From Candidatus Omnitrophota bacterium (GTDB lineage: Bacteria; Omnitrophota; Gorgyraeia; Duberdicusellales; 4484-171), in contig JALOCC010000016.1 in NCBI GenBank assembly GCA_023227945.1, positions 1-34,073 on the forward strand: 34,073 nt of DNA. Direction: 5' to 3'. This document shows, in pieces, positions 1 to 8,518 of the stretch (within the stretch, counting starts at the first letter, position 1; each line of letters begins with the position of its first letter). A program made the position numbers and the translations under genes. The notes beneath the pieces are model-generated. The model did no database searches and had not been told where the DNA came from. It worked only from the letters and a program-made list of their open reading frames with translations.

Positions 1-503
1 TTTGGCGGATCTATTTCCTTTAATTCTGTTCTTACAATTTCCAAACCCCAGCTTTTTGTTTCTTCGCAAAGTGTTTTATGCAGTTCAGCGTTGATTTTTC
101 CTCTTTCGCTGTTAGCGGATTTCAAAGTTAATGTCCCTATTATGTTTCTTAAAGTGGTGCGCGCCAAATTAACTATCTGCCATTGATAATTATTAACGTT
201 ATATTGAGAGCTCTTAACGCTTTCCTCATCGGCTTTGACTTTGAAATAAACCTGCGCATCTACCCTTGCGTTTAAATTATCGTTTGTAATAATTTCTTGC
301 GGCTCAGCATCAACCATTTGCTCGGTTGTATTAATTAAATATATGTGTTCAATTATGGGGATAATCCAATTGAATCCCGGCATGGCAAAACGATTATATT
401 TGCCTAAACGTTCAATCAGTGCCCTATGTGTAGGCCTGACAATTCGAATACCTAAAAAGAATATCACCACGCAAACGATGGCAATCAACTTTAGTAGCGC
501 CAT
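1..503 (-). CDS. SPFH/band-7 (stomatin/prohibitin-like) membrane protein, C-terminus cut off by the window edge
   Basis: The first 167 codons of a band-7 family protein are present. There is an N-terminal membrane helix (about residues 2-19) followed at once by the family opening RPTHRALIERLGKYNR, then PGFNWIIPIIE, and later DAQVYFKVKADEE and LARTTLRNIIG, the usual order in stomatin/HflK/HflC-like proteins. Such proteins are membrane-anchored, form large oligomeric rings and often work with membrane proteases such as FtsH or NfeD-type partners. No partner gene is visible because the downstream side lies outside the window. The ATG at 503 is preceded by a full AAGGAGG Shine-Dalgarno sequence, and the whole 5' region folds into the leader element at 511-607. 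The family call is firm; the exact subfamily is open. Confidence 0.9.
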   Translation of the reverse strand, partial: MALLKLIAIVCVVIFFLGIRIVRPTHRALIERLGKYNRFAMPGFNWIIPIIEHIYLINTTEQMVDAEPQEIITNDNLNARVDAQVYFKVKADEESVKSSQYNVNNYQWQIVNLARTTLRNIIGTLTLKSANSERGKINAELHKTLCEETKSWGLEIVRTELKEIDPP

Positions 504-510
504 TTTAACC

Positions 511-607
511 TCCTTAATGAGTCCCGACGTTACGTCGGGACGAATTAACCCCGAAGCGCTTCCGTTAAATTTCGTAGAAATTTAACGGATATATAGGCGC
601 AAGGGGT
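511..607 (-). promoter_or_regulatory. Structured 5' leader element, copy A (before the SPFH gene)
   Basis: On the minus strand the leader has an outer helix ACCCC (603-607) with GGGGT (548-552), an inner GCGC/GCGC helix (597-600 with 556-559), and a 13-bp hairpin (561-573 with 577-589, 3-nt loop). A second hairpin follows: TTAAT/ATTAA (514-518 with 544-548) closing a 9-bp stem (521-529 with 533-541). The second hairpin runs directly into the AAGGAGG of the SPFH gene. The same boxes and architecture recur at 24365-24474 before an unrelated membrane protein. Function unknown; a cis-acting RNA or a mobile palindromic repeat are both possible. Confidence 0.6.
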
Positions 608-654
608 AGCTACACAAACGAATTCCCCACGAATACAGTTTCTACGTCAGATGT

Positions 655-1662
655 TTAGACAATTTCAATCTTAATATGACTTTTTATAATTTCGCCGATT
701 AGAAATGATTTAATTTTGGATTTGGCAAGTTGTTTTGATACAGAGTTAAAATATTTTCTGCCGATTATAAATACCATGCCGATACCCATATTAAAAACAG
801 TATACATCTCGCTTTCAGCAATATTACCTTCGTCCTGGATTATTCTAAATATGTCAGGCACCTTCCAACTTCTCTTGCGGATAACCATGCCAAGGGCTTC
901 CGGCAAAACCTTAGATGCTTTTTTATAAAATGCCCCGCCAGTTATATGGGCAATTGCTTTCACCACTTCCTTAGAGTAACTTACAGCATTTAATATATCT
1001 AAAACAGGCTTAACGTATATGCGTGTGGGCTCTAATAATTTTTTAGCATATCGCCGCACGCCCTTTTCTCCTAAAGCTTTTCTGGCAAGAGAAAAGCCAT
1101 TGGAATGCAGGCCGCTTGACTCAAGGCCTACGATTAAATCCCCCTCTTTTATGCTTTTTGCGTCAAGCATTTTATATTTATCAACTATGCCCACGCAAAA
1201 CCCGGCTAAATCATATTCATCTTGCATATACATACCAGGCATCTCTGCAGTTTCACCGCCGATAAGCTTACACTCGGATTGCCTAAGGCCGGCGTTAATT
1301 CCTTTGACTACGTTTTTTAAAACTGCCGGCTTAACCTTGCCACAGGCAATATAATCCAGAAAAAATAAAGGCCGAGCACCCAGACAAATAACATCATTCA
1401 CATTCATTCCCACGAGATCTATGCCTACGCCGTCATGGATTCCCATCATCTGGGCTATCTTTAGCTTTGTCCCTACCCCATCAGTTGAAGAAACAAGCAC
1501 AGGGTTTTTATATTTTTTAAGATATGGCGATAAATCAAAAGGGCATCCGAATGCGGCAATTTTACTGAGCGGGCTGGAAGATAAAAAATTCTTTATGCCA
1601 TCAACAAACGCATCAGCCTTGGCAATATCAACTCCGGAAGTTTTATATGTATTTTGTTTCAT
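655..1662 (-). CDS. purM: Phosphoribosylformylglycinamidine cyclo-ligase (AIR synthetase)
   Basis: PurM catalyses the ATP-dependent ring closure of FGAM to AIR, the fifth step of de novo purine synthesis, in the cytoplasm. The 335 residues are close to the usual 340-350. Family motifs are in order: STDGVGTK (59-66, ATP/substrate loop), MNVNDVICLGARPLFFLDYI (86-105), GGETAEMPGMY (135-145), GLHSNGFSLAR and HITGGAF. It is the last gene of the purine cluster and starts 15 bases after the stop of the PurF-like gene. No clear Shine-Dalgarno sequence is seen, so translational coupling to the upstream gene is likely (inference). Confidence 0.97.
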   Translation of the reverse strand: MKQNTYKTSGVDIAKADAFVDGIKNFLSSSPLSKIAAFGCPFDLSPYLKKYKNPVLVSSTDGVGTKLKIAQMMGIHDGVGIDLVGMNVNDVICLGARPLFFLDYIACGKVKPAVLKNVVKGINAGLRQSECKLIGGETAEMPGMYMQDEYDLAGFCVGIVDKYKMLDAKSIKEGDLIVGLESSGLHSNGFSLARKALGEKGVRRYAKKLLEPTRIYVKPVLDILNAVSYSKEVVKAIAHITGGAFYKKASKVLPEALGMVIRKRSWKVPDIFRIIQDEGNIAESEMYTVFNMGIGMVFIIGRKYFNSVSKQLAKSKIKSFLIGEIIKSHIKIEIV

Positions 1663-1677
1663 AGAATTCTAATGTAA

Positions 1678-3072
1678 TTATACTTTTCCTGTCCAGCAAT
1701 ACAAACAAAGTTTTTCCTGAGGCAGCCCCACAGCTTCAACCATATCTTTGATTATTTGAAACCTTAAAGTAGTAACTTCAAGGTCCCTTGCTATCCACTC
1801 AACCATCTTGCGATATTTTTCCGAAGTGTGGTCGATATATTCTGAAATATCTTCTATATCATGTCCCTCTAACGCTTTAATAGCCTTACGCGCGGCGAGT
1901 TCGTGGATGCTTCTCGTAGAAAGGCAAAATTTACATGGAAACATAAGTGGCGGGCATGCAGGACGCACGTGGACTTCTTTTGCGCCGGCATCCCAAAGTT
2001 TGTTTATGGTAAAATTCTTAAGCTGGGTACCGCGCACAATCGAATCTTCGCACACCACAATTCGATTATCCCTGATTATTTCTTCTATGGGAATAAGTTT
2101 CATTTTAGCAATTAAGTCACGTGTTTCCTGGGAAGGAGGCGTATAACTTCTTCCGTAGCCTGGTGTATATTTAACCAAGGGCCTGCGGTAAGGAATTTTT
2201 GATTCTATAGCATAGCCTAAAGCATGCGCGACTCCTGAATCAGGAACACCGGAAACTACATCAGCTTCAATATCCTTATCATGCTTAGCCAAAGATCTGC
2301 CGCAACGTTCGCGTACTACCTCGACGTTAATTCCTTCATAACACGATGCAGGAAATCCTGTATAGATCCATAAAAAGGTACAAATTTTATTATTCTTTGT
2401 TCCGGATTTTTTCTCAACCAGGCCGTCCTTGGTTACAAGAACAATCTCCCCGGGCGCAAGATATTTCTCCAGATCAAACCCCAAATTAGCAAACGCGCTG
2501 GTTTCTGAGGCTACGGCAAAAGCGCCGGGTTTTTTACCTATAGCAAGAGGGGTATAGCCAAAACGGTCACGCGCGGCATAGATGCCCTCTTCAGTTAACA
2601 ATAAAAGTGAGCATGAACCGTCTATGATAGAAAACATTTTTTCTATACCGTCAATCAGGGTTTTACCCTGGATTATTATTTTCGCTATAAGTTCGGTTAC
2701 ATTTACCCCGCCATGCTTCATTTCACTGAAGGATATACCTTTATTTAAAAGCGAAGCTACAAGCGCCTCTTTATTTTCTATCAGCCCGACGGTAACAATG
2801 CAAAATTGTCCAAGTTTAGAATTAAGATAAATAGGTTGCTCGTCAAAATCACTGATAACGCCTATTCCTGATTTAGCCTGTATGTTGTAATAATCCTCAA
2901 AGAATTTTGATTTAAATTGCGATTGAGCTATACCGTGGATTTGCCTGATAAAAGTGTCATTCAAAACTGCAAGCCCGGCATACTCTGTCCCCATATGGGA
3001 ATGATAGTCTGTGCCGTAAAATAAATCTTCAACACAATTTTCCTGTGAAATAGTTCCAAAAATTCCGCTCAT
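1678..3072 (-). CDS. Second amidophosphoribosyltransferase-like protein (PurF paralogue without the catalytic Cys)
   Basis: The 464-residue protein has the PurF layout of N-terminal glutaminase-like fold and C-terminal phosphoribosyltransferase. It begins MSGIFG, so Ser stands where the N-terminal nucleophile Cys of PurF is required, and the conserved HRGxES region is replaced by HMGTEYAG (26-33). The PRPP loop VVCEDSIVRGTQ (339-350) is intact, and Cys residues placed like the Fe-S ligands of Bacillus-type PurF remain (C231, C380 or C383, C456, C459). A divergent PurF-like family starting MGGFFG/MSGIFG is known in Bacteroidetes, Firmicutes and others, so this is not a decayed copy. It follows purF after 32 bases and has a GAAGG-type ribosome site. 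It probably cannot hydrolyse glutamine; ammonia use or a regulatory role is possible. Confidence 0.88.
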   Translation of the reverse strand: MSGIFGTISQENCVEDLFYGTDYHSHMGTEYAGLAVLNDTFIRQIHGIAQSQFKSKFFEDYYNIQAKSGIGVISDFDEQPIYLNSKLGQFCIVTVGLIENKEALVASLLNKGISFSEMKHGGVNVTELIAKIIIQGKTLIDGIEKMFSIIDGSCSLLLLTEEGIYAARDRFGYTPLAIGKKPGAFAVASETSAFANLGFDLEKYLAPGEIVLVTKDGLVEKKSGTKNNKICTFLWIYTGFPASCYEGINVEVVRERCGRSLAKHDKDIEADVVSGVPDSGVAHALGYAIESKIPYRRPLVKYTPGYGRSYTPPSQETRDLIAKMKLIPIEEIIRDNRIVVCEDSIVRGTQLKNFTINKLWDAGAKEVHVRPACPPLMFPCKFCLSTRSIHELAARKAIKALEGHDIEDISEYIDHTSEKYRKMVEWIARDLEVTTLRFQIIKDMVEAVGLPQEKLCLYCWTGKV

Positions 3073-3104
3073 TTATACACCTTCTTATTTTTAATCAGCT
3101 CTTG

Positions 3105-4505
3105 CTATTTCTTTACTCTTTCCAAAATAAATTTATTTGCGCAGGCGGAATGTTTTACCGGATAATTACCCGACCAACAAGCATTACAGTAAAAAGACGC
3201 TGAATGCTTAAAACATTTAAGCATTCCCTCCAAACTTAAATAGCCTAAACTGTCTACGCCAAGATAGGTTTCGATTTCTTTTATGGTTTTTTCGTTGGCG
3301 ATTAATTTCTTTGAATCAGGAAAATCTATTCCGTAAAAGCAGCCAAACCTGTGCGGCGGGCATGATATTCTAAGATGCACCTCTTTTGCGCCCATATCGC
3401 GAAAACTCTTAACCCTTATTCTTGAAGTTGTACCTCTTACTATTGAATCATCAACAACAACTATGCGCTTACCTTTAACTACTTCTTTCAAAATATTGAA
3501 TTTAAGTTTTACTCCGAATTCCCGTTTTTCCTGCTGCGGCTGGATAAAAGTCCTTCCGATGTAGTGGTTCCTGATTATACCTACCTCAATAGGCAAGCCT
3601 GATTCTTTGGCAAAACCAAGCGCAGCAGACGTTCCTGAATCGGGCACTCCTATAACAATATCAGCTTTTACCGGATGTTCGAAGGCCAGCTGCCGGCCTA
3701 GTTTTTCGCGGACAAGGTGGACAGTTTCACCAAAGACCATGGAATCCGGCCGCGAAAAATAAACATGCTCAAAAGCACAGAATGCGTATTTTTTCTTTTG
3801 TTCTGCATACTTTACTGAGCGTAACCCGTTTTTATTTATGGTTACAATTTCGCCGGGCTCAATTTCCCGGATAAATTGCGCACCAATCAAATCCAAAGCG
3901 CATGACTCAGAAGCGATGAATAAAGACTCATCTTTTTTACCTATACACAAAGGCCTAAATCCCAGAGGGTCTCGTATACCCATTACCTCGTCTTTAGTCA
4001 TAAGTACGAGGGAAAAGGCTCCTTTTATTTTCTTTAAAGCTTCGATTATTTTGCCTTCTGTGGATTTTTCTTTCGAACGCATAATCAGATGAAGAATTAA
4101 TTCCGAATCAGAAGTGGTTTGGAAAATTGCGCCTTTGCCTTCAAGCTTCTCGCGTAATTCTTTTGAGTTTATGAGATTTCCGTTATGTGCTAGCGCAAGC
4201 GGAAGCTTATTTGAATCGACAAAAAGCGGCTGGGCATTTCTTAAAGCGCTTGAGCCGGTTGTAGAATATCTCACATGGCCTATTGCCTGATAACCTTTTA
4301 GTTTAGCTAACTGTTCTGCATCAAAAACTTCACTCACAAGCCCCATACCCAGATGAGCATTAAAGGTAGTCCCGTCAAAAGAAATAATCCCGCAGGACTC
4401 TTCTCCGCGGTGTTGAAGCGAATACAAGCCTAGAAACGTAAGCAAACTTGCTTCGTTATTATTGTAAACGCCGAACAGTCCACAGTATTCTTTTAAATGT
4501 CCCAT
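3105..4505 (-). CDS. purF: Amidophosphoribosyltransferase (glutamine PRPP amidotransferase)
   Basis: PurF makes phosphoribosylamine from PRPP and glutamine, the committed step of purine synthesis. The protein opens with a seven-residue propeptide and then CGLFGV, so Cys8 becomes the N-terminal nucleophile after cleavage. Glutaminase motifs QHRGEES (31-37), GHVRYSTTG (76-84) and AHNGN (106-110) follow. The PRPP loop VVVDDSIVRGTT is at 349-360. C243, C389, C440 and C443 match the [4Fe-4S] ligands of the Bacillus subtilis type, so this is the iron-sulfur, propeptide-bearing form. Length (466) is normal. It sits between purQ and the Cys-less paralogue. Confidence 0.97.
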   Translation of the reverse strand: MGHLKEYCGLFGVYNNNEASLLTFLGLYSLQHRGEESCGIISFDGTTFNAHLGMGLVSEVFDAEQLAKLKGYQAIGHVRYSTTGSSALRNAQPLFVDSNKLPLALAHNGNLINSKELREKLEGKGAIFQTTSDSELILHLIMRSKEKSTEGKIIEALKKIKGAFSLVLMTKDEVMGIRDPLGFRPLCIGKKDESLFIASESCALDLIGAQFIREIEPGEIVTINKNGLRSVKYAEQKKKYAFCAFEHVYFSRPDSMVFGETVHLVREKLGRQLAFEHPVKADIVIGVPDSGTSAALGFAKESGLPIEVGIIRNHYIGRTFIQPQQEKREFGVKLKFNILKEVVKGKRIVVVDDSIVRGTTSRIRVKSFRDMGAKEVHLRISCPPHRFGCFYGIDFPDSKKLIANEKTIKEIETYLGVDSLGYLSLEGMLKCFKHSASFYCNACWSGNYPVKHSACANKFILERVKK

Positions 4506-4519
4506 ATCGATAATCTTAT

Positions 4520-4609
4520 GGTTGCGTTTTACGTCAATCGGTTACGCGGCTCGTTTCGTCTTACGCCTATCGTTTTACGTTTGACGCAACCGTGACGAGT
4601 TGCGTAACC
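4520..4609 (-). repeat. Intergenic word-repeat hairpin (GGTTGCG/GGTTACG type) between purQ and purF
   Basis: GGTTGCGT (4520-4527) pairs with ACGCAACC (4584-4591) and GGTTACGC (4540-4547) with GCGTAACC (4602-4609). Further TTACG, GCAACCG and CGTAACCG words fill the rest of the 136-base gap. It resembles the GTTACG family at 21-27 kb in wording but lacks the conserved core. The strand is arbitrary. Confidence 0.65.
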
Positions 4610-4641
4610 GCAACCGAATAACGTAACCGTATTCTTAATGC

Positions 4642-5439
4642 TTATTTAAAATAGCTAACTCCATTCTTAAATATCTGCAATCCATATGGCTCTAATACAT
4701 TTTCCTTCCAGTAAGGCCACTGGTGCTTAAACATAAATCTTTCCGGATGCGGCATAAGCCCCAACACCTTACCTGTTGCATCGGTTATGCCGGCTATATC
4801 ATTCAAAGAGCCATTCGGATTAAATGGATAACTTGCTGATTTTCCGCTTGAATCCGCGTAGCGTAAAACAACCTGGTCGTTATGTTCTATTTTATCCAAA
4901 ATATCTTTTTCTGCATAGAACTTTCCCTCTCCGTGCGCAACCGGCAAATTTATAATTTCCGGCAAATCCTTCAACCATATATTCTCCGGATTCTGAATCT
5001 TTTTCTCCCTCTCTGTTCCCTGTTCTCTGTTCTCTGTTCTCTTTAAATATACCCATCTGTCTTCAAATTTTGCCGAATCATTGTCGGTAAGGGTGACTTT
5101 CTGTTTAAAGTCTAAATCGGGTAATATTCCGGTTTTAACCAGCACCTGAAAACCATTGCATATGCCTATAATAAGCCCGCCTCTTGATATAAATTCTTTT
5201 AACCGATCTTTAAACCAGAGCGAAAGCTCAAGAGACAAAATTTTCCCGGCACCCAGATCATCTCCGTAGCTAAATCCGCCGGGCATAGCAATAATCTGAT
5301 AATTTTTAAGGTCATTTTTCTCTTTGACATGATTTACGTGGTATAAGTAAGTTTGCGCGCCGGCGAGAGAAAACGCAAATTCCGTTTCCTTATCGCAATT
5401 TGTCCCTGCCGTGCGTAGAATTAAAACTTTCGGTTTCAT
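4642..5439 (-). CDS. purQ: FGAM synthase glutaminase subunit
   Basis: PurQ supplies ammonia from glutamine to PurL for conversion of FGAR to FGAM. It is a class I (triad) glutamine amidotransferase: nucleophile C94 in GICNGFQ, catalytic His/Glu in PHPER (H231, E233), plus AMPGGFSYGDDLGAGK (51-66). At 265 residues it is longer than small PurQ proteins (about 225). Part of the excess is a charged stretch (RTENREQGTEREKK, 134-147) encoded largely by a 7-bp tandem repeat, apparently a tolerated in-frame insertion. It lies directly downstream of purL, its partner, across a 130-base word-repeat gap. Confidence 0.96.
   Translation of the reverse strand: MKPKVLILRTAGTNCDKETEFAFSLAGAQTYLYHVNHVKEKNDLKNYQIIAMPGGFSYGDDLGAGKILSLELSLWFKDRLKEFISRGGLIIGICNGFQVLVKTGILPDLDFKQKVTLTDNDSAKFEDRWVYLKRTENREQGTEREKKIQNPENIWLKDLPEIINLPVAHGEGKFYAEKDILDKIEHNDQVVLRYADSSGKSASYPFNPNGSLNDIAGITDATGKVLGLMPHPERFMFKHQWPYWKENVLEPYGLQIFKNGVSYFK
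5013..5040 (-). repeat. 7-bp tandem repeat (AGAACAG on the coding strand) inside purQ
   Basis: Four consecutive units read CTGTTCC, CTGTTCT, CTGTTCT, CTGTTCT on the plus strand and encode roughly residues 134-143 of PurQ in a loop where orthologues have little sequence. It is the same kind of short-word repetition that fills the intergenic gaps, here within a coding frame that stays open. Confidence 0.75.
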
Positions 5440-5460
5440 ATTAACGCTAATTGTCGCAAA

Positions 5461-5572
5461 TCGAACGCGAATGGCCGCGAATAATCGTATTCGCCTTGTT
5501 TTCCCTTCGCGTGTATTCGCGTTTATACCTTAATAAAACTATCAAGGTTAAAATTCGCGAACATTCGCGTTA
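5461..5572 (-). repeat. Intergenic word-repeat (CGCGAAT/ATTCGCG) between purL and purQ
   Basis: The word CGCGAAT and its complement ATTCGCG occur repeatedly in both orientations across the gap (GCGAATG, GCGAATA, ATTCGCC, ATTCGCGTT, TTCGCGAAC, ATTCGCGTT), which allows a branched hairpin. No promoter is seen. The PurL stop codon lies at its right edge. Confidence 0.6.
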
Positions 5573-8458
5573 CCTGAATTCTTTAAATGCATCAAGCCAT
5601 GAACCTCTCAAGTCATCCAGCTTAAGATTGACTATTCTTTCGGTTTCGTTTGCATAAATGATAAGCTTTGGTTCTCTGGAAACACAGCCGATTAGCCCAA
5701 AAGGAATACTCTTAAATTGTTCTTCGAAAGATTCTTTTTTATCTTTGGGTACCTCAAGCAGGAATCTCGTCGGCGACTCACTAAACAAAACCTCATAATT
5801 GGCCATGTTTTTTTCTTGGGGTATACTTTTAAGAAAAATATTTGCGCCGAAGTTCCCTCCCATACACATTTCGCTGATGGCAACGGCTAATCCTCCTTCA
5901 GATAAATCATGACAGGCCAGGGCCAACTTTTTATTTATTACTTTGCTTACTGTTTCAAATATTTTCTTTGCAGTTTCTTTATTGACCTTAGGAACCATAC
6001 CGCCTTTTATTCTAAGCTTTCTGAAATATTCCGAAGACCCCATTTCTGGCTTTGATAAGCCTATCAAATATAGAAGATTATCTTCTTTTTTAAGATTTGC
6101 CGTTATTATATCCTGCCAGGCCTCAATTACAGAAACTGCCGAAATCAAAAGTGTTCCCGGTATAGAAATTCTTTTGCCTTCTACAGCGTATTCGTTATAA
6201 AGGCTGTCTTTTCCGGAAATAAAAGGCACTCCAAAATATGTAGAAAAATCATAAGCTGAAAAAGCCGCACGGACAAGCCCTGCCAGATTATTTTTATCTT
6301 CTGGAGAGCCCCAACAGAAATTATCCAGCATATAAGTATTCTTTAAATTACCTCCAACACAAACTATGTTGCGCAATGCCTCATCAATAGCTAAAGCCGC
6401 CATCCAGTAAGGGTCTATATCTGAATAAAAAGGATTTATGCCCAATCCTATGGCAACAGCTTTGTTTGTCTTTAAATCCGGCCGAACGACTGCCGCGTCA
6501 GAGACGCTTAAATTATCTATCCCATAAATAGATTTTAACACCGAGCCTGCCTGAACCTCATGGTCATATTCTCTTAATATCCAGTCTTTGCAGGCAATGC
6601 CCGGACGGGATAAAAGCATTTTTACTTCTTCATTATAATTTTCTTTTTCCGCCACATTTACTACTTCTTCCTTCTCCATTATCCATGTGGCTTTTTTCGT
6701 AAGCCGCGGCAGGTTAAAAATAAAATCCATATCGAGTTCGCACACTTTATTGTTTTCGTAGAAAAGCTCAAGCTTTTCGGTATCCGTTACTTTCCCGATA
6801 ACAGTAAGCTCAACGTCTTCTTCCTTAAAAATCTGCGTCAACGCCTCTAAGTTTTCTTTTTTGGCGAAGAAAACCATTCTTTCCTGTGATTCTGATATCC
6901 AGATTTCAGTATAATTTAAGCCGTTATATTTAAGCGGCACTTTTTCAAGGTTAACGCTAACGCCGTGGCCTTGCGCAAGCTCGGTAACGGCGCTGGAAAG
7001 CCCGCCGGCACCGCAGTCAGTTATAGCATTAAATAAATCCATATCCCGCGCGCGTAAAATCGCCTCCGTAACCTTTTTCTCTTCGATGGCATTTCCTATT
7101 TGAACAGCACTGGTTAAAAATACGGTTTTTTCATCAAGTTCTTTGGAAGAAAAGGTTGCGCCGTGTATACCATCTCTTCCGGTTTTTGCGCCGCAGACAA
7201 AAACCAAATCCCCTTTCTTGGCTTTCTTAAAACATTTATTTTTAGGAATAAGCCCTAAAGTGCCGCAATAAACCAAAGGGTTACCCAAAAACCTTTCATC
7301 AAATAAAACTGATCCGGCTACCGTAGGAATACCCATTCTGTTTCCATAATCCCTGACCCCCCTTATAACACCCTTCATAACCCTCTTTGGATGTAAAAGG
7401 CCAACAGGTAAATCATCATAGCTTACGTGCCAGGGAGAAAAACAGAAAACGTCTATTGAGGCAAAAGGTTTTGCCGCAAGCCCCGTACCTAAAATATCCC
7501 TTATAACCCCGCCTATGCCGGTAGAAGCTCCACCATACGGCTCTAAGCTTGATGGATGATTATGGGTTTCTACTTTAAAGCAGATATTAAAATCTTTATC
7601 GAACTTGACTACCCCTGAGTTATCGTGAAAGACCGATACGCAATTGCTTGATTTAATTTCGTTGGTTGCTTTTATTATTGTTGTCTTAAGAAGATTATCG
7701 ATAGTAGATTTTTTTATTGTCTTTGAAAGGCTGTCTTTTTCTTCGTATTCGATTATTCCCCTAAAAGTTTTATGCGCGCAATGCTCCGACCACAGGGTTG
7801 CTATTGTTTCCAATTCGCAATCTGTAGGGTTACGTTTATTCTTTTTGAAATATTCTTTGATTATTTTCATCTCCGCAAGGTTTAACGAAAGACAACCGTC
7901 ACCGGATATATTTTTTAATTCTTCATCTCCGGCAGAAGATATATCTACAGTAACCAGTTCAAATTTATATGCCCTTGCAGAAAATTCATCAAGGCTTTCG
8001 ATAGTTCTTACTTTTTCGTAGTCTAGGATATGTTCGATGAGCGGATTATAAAGAAGCCTTTGTGCTGCCTCTTTTATTTCATCCTGGGTCAAATTTTCGA
8101 ATTTATAAAGGCGGGCTATTCTTGTATTTTTTACAGTAAAAGAAAGGTCTCTTATGGCTTTTTCAAGAGAAAGTGTAACCGGGTCAGATACGCCGGGGTT
8201 ATAGGTAATTATTATTTCGTTTAAATCAGGCTTTTCTTTAAAAAGCCCTTCACCAATAAGATATTTTTCCGTAACCGGGTCTACCAATAAAGAGCTCACA
8301 ACTGCCTCTATGTCGCTTTTTGAAAACTTTCCCTCAATGAAATATACCTTCTTGCAAAATACTTTGAGAGCCTTCTGTATACCCAAATCTTTAATCTGAG
8401 CGGCCAGGTCTTTTGAAGAAACTTCTTGTTTTGGGAAAACATCTATTCGCCAAATCAT
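5570..8458 (-). CDS. purL: FGAM synthase large subunit with two fused N-terminal PurS-like domains
   Basis: PurL uses ATP and PurQ-derived ammonia to convert FGAR to FGAM. The 962-residue chain is longer than small PurL (about 600-750) and shorter than E. coli-type PurL (about 1,300), and it has no glutaminase domain, which fits the separate purQ. Residues 1-75 and 76-155 both look like PurS-type small domains (MIWRIDVFP...KALKVFCKKVYFIEG, then IIITYNPGVSDPVTLSLEKA...LYKF). Together they would supply the PurS function within the chain. The catalytic part carries LWSEHCAHKTF (222-232) and ETHNHPSSLEPYGGASTGIG (297-316); later come TDCGAGGLSSAV, FISGKDSLYNEY and CHDLSEGGLAVAI. It is preceded by purB and followed by purQ. 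The domain split is my reading of the sequence. Confidence 0.95.
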   Translation of the reverse strand: MIWRIDVFPKQEVSSKDLAAQIKDLGIQKALKVFCKKVYFIEGKFSKSDIEAVVSSLLVDPVTEKYLIGEGLFKEKPDLNEIIITYNPGVSDPVTLSLEKAIRDLSFTVKNTRIARLYKFENLTQDEIKEAAQRLLYNPLIEHILDYEKVRTIESLDEFSARAYKFELVTVDISSAGDEELKNISGDGCLSLNLAEMKIIKEYFKKNKRNPTDCELETIATLWSEHCAHKTFRGIIEYEEKDSLSKTIKKSTIDNLLKTTIIKATNEIKSSNCVSVFHDNSGVVKFDKDFNICFKVETHNHPSSLEPYGGASTGIGGVIRDILGTGLAAKPFASIDVFCFSPWHVSYDDLPVGLLHPKRVMKGVIRGVRDYGNRMGIPTVAGSVLFDERFLGNPLVYCGTLGLIPKNKCFKKAKKGDLVFVCGAKTGRDGIHGATFSSKELDEKTVFLTSAVQIGNAIEEKKVTEAILRARDMDLFNAITDCGAGGLSSAVTELAQGHGVSVNLEKVPLKYNGLNYTEIWISESQERMVFFAKKENLEALTQIFKEEDVELTVIGKVTDTEKLELFYENNKVCELDMDFIFNLPRLTKKATWIMEKEEVVNVAEKENYNEEVKMLLSRPGIACKDWILREYDHEVQAGSVLKSIYGIDNLSVSDAAVVRPDLKTNKAVAIGLGINPFYSDIDPYWMAALAIDEALRNIVCVGGNLKNTYMLDNFCWGSPEDKNNLAGLVRAAFSAYDFSTYFGVPFISGKDSLYNEYAVEGKRISIPGTLLISAVSVIEAWQDIITANLKKEDNLLYLIGLSKPEMGSSEYFRKLRIKGGMVPKVNKETAKKIFETVSKVINKKLALACHDLSEGGLAVAISEMCMGGNFGANIFLKSIPQEKNMANYEVLFSESPTRFLLEVPKDKKESFEEQFKSIPFGLIGCVSREPKLIIYANETERIVNLKLDDLRGSWLDAFKEFR

Positions 8459-8518
8459 TATGGGTGGTGGCAGTTAGGCAATTGATTTTAGCGGCAAAAA
8501 AGATTGAAGTCAACTAAC

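Noticed and set aside
1678..3072. PurF paralogue as a pseudogene
   Set aside because: The frame is intact, the PRPP loop and Fe-S cysteines are kept, and a Cys-less family of this type is known in other phyla.
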